Shown piece by piece: positions 61,294 through 64,000 of a stretch of 64,000 nt of DNA. Below the pieces are notes generated by a model. It did no database searches. It was given only the letters and a program-made list of their open reading frames with translations, and was not told where the DNA came from. The position numbers and the translations under genes are program-made. The stretch is taken from contig NZ_JBBVGT010000002.1 in NCBI RefSeq assembly GCF_042159835.1, positions 62,001 to 126,000 of the forward strand, read 5' to 3'. How positions within the stretch are numbered: the stretch's first letter is position 1; the number at the start of each line of letters is the position of its first letter. The stretch is from Albibacterium profundi. Lineage in GTDB: Bacteria; Bacteroidota; Bacteroidia; Sphingobacteriales; Sphingobacteriaceae.

Positions 61294-62469
61294 CTAATTC
61301 AGAGATTTAATCTTCTCATCCAATTCGGCAACTTTTTCTGTATTCTCCTTCAATTGGTAATAAGTCTTTAGGTTCTGCCACGCGACAGAAGAGGTAGGGT
61401 CGATTTCAGTTGCTTTTTGCAAAAACGGTAATGCATCATCAACCAATTTGTTTCCTATTTTAGCCTGCTCGTTGTACTTCTGTTGCTCATTAGCAGGCAG
61501 TTTACTAGCCTCTCTGAAAACCTCGATACCTTTGTTTAACATTAATCCGCCAAGATTAATATAGGCATTCACAGATTCAGGGTCTAATTCAATCGATTTT
61601 TTATAGGCAGCTTCCGCTTCATCATTTTGACCACTAGCTCCTAATGCGATCCCGTGATAATAATGCAATACAGCATTCGATGGATCTTTTTCAATCTGTG
61701 ATGAAATATCCGCGATAACTTCTGCTTCGTTTCCTGCCTGCAGGTTCAACTCAATATTTTGAGTAGCCAGTTCCTGATTTTCCGGGAACTTAGTCGATCC
61801 TTCTTTTGCATATTTAATTGCAGCGGTTGTATCGCTCTGCATCAAATATAAACGAGAAAGATCAAGGTAAACTTGAGAAAGACTAGAAAAATCGTCATGG
61901 GCTAAAAGCGTTTTATACTTCTCAATTGCATTAGGATAGTCCTGTGCGTTGATAGCAGCTAAACCCGCGTAATAAGAGAATAGCGTATCACCCGGCAAAT
62001 ATTCCAAACCGGCGTTGAACGCCTCATAAGCAGCAGCAAAATCCTGATTTTCAAAGGCTTTAACCCCTGTTGTTAATTCTGCTTGAGCAAGTGTTCTAGC
62101 CGCAACATCTATGTTTCCTGCTTGCTCTTCAGCTCCTTCACCGGCTTTTGCTTTTTCGATTGCTGCAAGTGCTTTTTGCTTATACTCATCAGCTCCACCT
62201 GTTGAGTCTAACAGCACGTAGTCTGAATACACCAATGCCAAGTATGTCCATGTTTCTGACAAATCTTTTGTCTTGTCGTGCTGAGAGGCTTTTTCCAAAG
62301 AAGTTTTCGCGTCTTCTAGGTCGTTTACGCCTAATGCAGCGCTACCTATTTGTTTAACCTCGTTAAACTTGCTGTAGCTCGCTTTACCTCTATTCAGTTC
62401 ACCCTTTTGTGCAAATGCAAAAATAGAGCAAAACAAAGAGGCAATTAATAGTAGTGATTTAATTTTCAT
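61294..62469 (-). CDS. Secreted TPR-repeat protein
   Basis: 391 residues. A signal peptide (MKIKSLLLIASLFCSIFAFAQ) is followed by about seven tetratricopeptide repeats over the whole length, e.g. PSNAVLHYYHGIALGASGQ, AEAAYKKSIELDPESVNAYINLG and LPFLQKATEIDPTSSVAWQNL. Probably periplasmic, mediating protein contacts. It lies 4 nt after the next TPR gene, so the two are cotranscribed. Confidence 0.88.
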   Translation of the reverse strand: MKIKSLLLIASLFCSIFAFAQKGELNRGKASYSKFNEVKQIGSAALGVNDLEDAKTSLEKASQHDKTKDLSETWTYLALVYSDYVLLDSTGGADEYKQKALAAIEKAKAGEGAEEQAGNIDVAARTLAQAELTTGVKAFENQDFAAAYEAFNAGLEYLPGDTLFSYYAGLAAINAQDYPNAIEKYKTLLAHDDFSSLSQVYLDLSRLYLMQSDTTAAIKYAKEGSTKFPENQELATQNIELNLQAGNEAEVIADISSQIEKDPSNAVLHYYHGIALGASGQNDEAEAAYKKSIELDPESVNAYINLGGLMLNKGIEVFREASKLPANEQQKYNEQAKIGNKLVDDALPFLQKATEIDPTSSVAWQNLKTYYQLKENTEKVAELDEKIKSLN

Positions 62470-62472
62470 GTG

Positions 62473-63582
62473 TTAATTGAATGTGTTCTGATTTAATTGA
62501 TTACTTACTCGTTCATATTGGATAGTATCACCGGATTCGTTGAATAATATAGCCAGTGATCTCAATGCATTAAGTGAGTTAGGGTCTATTTCATTAGCTT
62601 TTAACAAGTACTTTTCTGCCAATTCTTGTTTTTCGCTTGCGGTGGTATCGTCAACAAAGTCGCCTAAATATAGTAAACCCAACTCAAAATTAGCATTATA
62701 GTTATTATCGTCAAGTTCCAACGTTGTTTTATAATACTGTTCCGCTTGTTTACGGTTTCCTGTAACTTCATACGTGTAACCGGCAAGGTAATTTAACTCA
62801 ACATTCTCCGGCTCTAAACGGATTGCATGTTCTATTAGCGGCACAACTGCGTCATATGATCCATTGGCGGCATAAATATTAATAATCTGAAACAGAATAT
62901 CCTTGTTGTCAGGATATGAGTCTGATCCGGTCAGCAACGTATTAAGTCGTTCGTTCTGATTATCGGCCTTATTGTATAAATTCGCCAATATCAGCACATC
63001 ATCAGCATCAGTCGTACCCTTGTTCTCCAAATATGCTTGGTAGTACAAGATAGCCTCCTCCGGCTTATCAAGCTGCGAGGCAAGTACCGATAAATTATGC
63101 TTTACGTTAATATCGCCTTTACTCAACGTATCTACCTGCTTTAGATGACTATAAGCTTCATCGTATTTATTGTTATTAAGTGCTCGACGACCGAGAATTA
63201 AATGTGCATTTCCGAGCTTTCTATGGATGTATGTAATTTGAGCGTCGTTTTCATAGTTCAACTGCTCATCATCTAATTTTGCTAAAGCAAATTTAGCTTC
63301 TTCAATCGGATCTCTTGTATACTTCAACGTCCGATTGGAATCTGCCACTGCTAATGCACTATAAACCAATGCGCGCAAAAGATTATTCTTATATGCTACT
63401 GAGTCGCGACGTTCTTTGTAGGCATTATCCGAAAACTTTTTAGCATTCTCTAAATGCTTAAAATCGGCAGTCTTTGCATACATCGCAAAACTGTTATTCC
63501 CTTCTTTTTCATCCGATTGTGCCCATGCAACGTTTTGTCCCACTATAATTAGGACAAAAAGCAGTAAAAAAAATCTTTTCAT
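62473..63582 (-). CDS. Secreted TPR-repeat protein
   Basis: 369 residues from ATG 63582 (MKRFFLLLFVLIIVGQNVAWAQ, a signal peptide); the open frame reaches 63678 but would overlap the end of gyrA and place the signal peptide inside the protein. At least six TPRs are visible (e.g. NVELNYLAGYTYEVTGNRKQ, NYNANFELGLLYLGDF). It is a partner or paralogue of the following TPR protein. It starts 20 nt after the gyrA stop. Confidence 0.86.
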   Translation of the reverse strand: MKRFFLLLFVLIIVGQNVAWAQSDEKEGNNSFAMYAKTADFKHLENAKKFSDNAYKERRDSVAYKNNLLRALVYSALAVADSNRTLKYTRDPIEEAKFALAKLDDEQLNYENDAQITYIHRKLGNAHLILGRRALNNNKYDEAYSHLKQVDTLSKGDINVKHNLSVLASQLDKPEEAILYYQAYLENKGTTDADDVLILANLYNKADNQNERLNTLLTGSDSYPDNKDILFQIINIYAANGSYDAVVPLIEHAIRLEPENVELNYLAGYTYEVTGNRKQAEQYYKTTLELDDNNYNANFELGLLYLGDFVDDTTASEKQELAEKYLLKANEIDPNSLNALRSLAILFNESGDTIQYERVSNQLNQNTFN

Positions 63583-63601
63583 TTCACAAATTGGCATTTT
63601 A

Positions 63602-64000
63602 TTAATCCTCCGTTGGTGTACCTGATTCCTCACCAGCATCAGCAACATCACTTTGTGTATCTTCTTCCACATCCTCATCTTTCTCCACTTTCGCTACCGA
63701 TGCTATCTGATCATTTTTATTCAAGTTAATGAGCTTCACTCCTTGAGTAGCGCGGCCCATAACTCGCAACTCTTGTACCGAAATACGGATTACGATGCTT
63801 GACTTATTAATAATCATCAGGTCATCTTGATCCGTAACATCCTTAATTGCAACTAATTTACCAGTTTTTTCTGTAATATTAATTGTCTTTACACCTTTTC
63901 CACCTCTATTCGTTATACGATAGTCTTCAAGATCGGTTCGTTTACCATAACCATTCTCAGAAACTACCAGAATTGTAGATGCACTATCATTGACACTAAT
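63602..64000 (-). CDS. gyrA: DNA gyrase subunit A, C-terminal end (partial)
   Basis: 132 residues are visible; the 5' part is beyond the window. The reading frame is open to base 64000. LVVSENGYGKRTDLEDYRITNRGGKGVKTI and QDDLMIINKSSIVIRISVQELRVMGRATQGVKLINL are the last blades of the GyrA DNA-wrapping beta-pinwheel, and an acidic tail follows (DEDVEEDTQSD), as in many GyrA proteins. It lies upstream of the two TPR genes. Confidence 0.93.
   Translation of the reverse strand: MSVNDSASTILVVSENGYGKRTDLEDYRITNRGGKGVKTINITEKTGKLVAIKDVTDQDDLMIINKSSIVIRISVQELRVMGRATQGVKLINLNKNDQIASVAKVEKDEDVEEDTQSDVADAGEESGTPTED

Noticed and set aside
1..64000. CRISPR arrays, insertion sequences, prophage, tRNA and rRNA genes
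   Set aside because: No spaced direct repeats, transposase, integrase, phage structural gene or tRNA cloverleaf was recognised by eye.

Overview
The window looks like chromosomal DNA of a member of the Bacteroidota, most likely a Sphingobacteriales or Sphingobacteriaceae relative. The reasons are: promoters of the TAnnTTTG type with no Shine-Dalgarno sites; lipoprotein signals with a short serine-rich lipobox; a fused CcoN-CcoO cbb3 oxidase; the Bacteroidota-type GlmU family protein; Mpl; a futalosine menaquinone enzyme (MqnC); and a zinc-free L31. No phage, insertion sequence, CRISPR array, tRNA or rRNA gene was seen. Almost everything is housekeeping.

Layout. 1-7.6 kb: the 3' part of a TonB-dependent receptor with a His-rich lipoprotein, ubiX, a TauE/SafE exporter, an ankyrin protein, PspC, DUF2851 and an omega-amidase-like hydrolase. 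7.6-13.8 kb: smc, a short-chain dehydrogenase, recR and a LOG-family protein. 13.8-26.4 kb: a long plus-strand respiratory block holding a PAS histidine kinase, a response regulator with a Crp/Fnr output, a small D-lactate-dehydrogenase-like fragment protein, hemN, ccoI, ccoS, ccoNO, ccoQ, ccoP, ccoG, fixH and a TauE/SafE-like protein. 26.4-32.5 kb: queG, a DnaQ-like exonuclease, an NlpC/P60 lipoprotein, mtaB, mqnC, scpB and two small ORFs. 32.6-44.4 kb: mostly minus strand, with an XRE regulator, mpl-prmA-tpiA-glmU-like, rpmE, a deacetylase-GAF-trxB operon, acyl-CoA carboxylase beta, guaB and a TrmH-like methylase. 44.4-51.2 kb: gltD, gltB and the SRP RNA gene. 51.3-58.7 kb: transaldolase, ypdA-like, purK, purE, mnmA and topA. 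58.7-64 kb: a sialidase-like lipoprotein with an alpha-L-fucosidase, two TPR proteins and the end of gyrA.

The most interesting part is 13.8-26.4 kb. The kinase PAS domain carries the residues that bind haem and sense oxygen in rhizobial FixL. Its partner joins a FixJ-like receiver to a FixK/Fnr-like DNA-binding module in one chain. Two Fnr-type palindromes lie at exactly the same distance (51.5 bp) from a -7 promoter element, one before the hemN/ccoI unit and one before ccoNO. I infer a compact oxygen-sensing relay that switches on haem synthesis without oxygen and the high-affinity cbb3 oxidase.

Many genes have a TAnnTTTG element only 4-9 nt before the start codon, which suggests leaderless or nearly leaderless messages. 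Start codons were moved where this or family homology required it.
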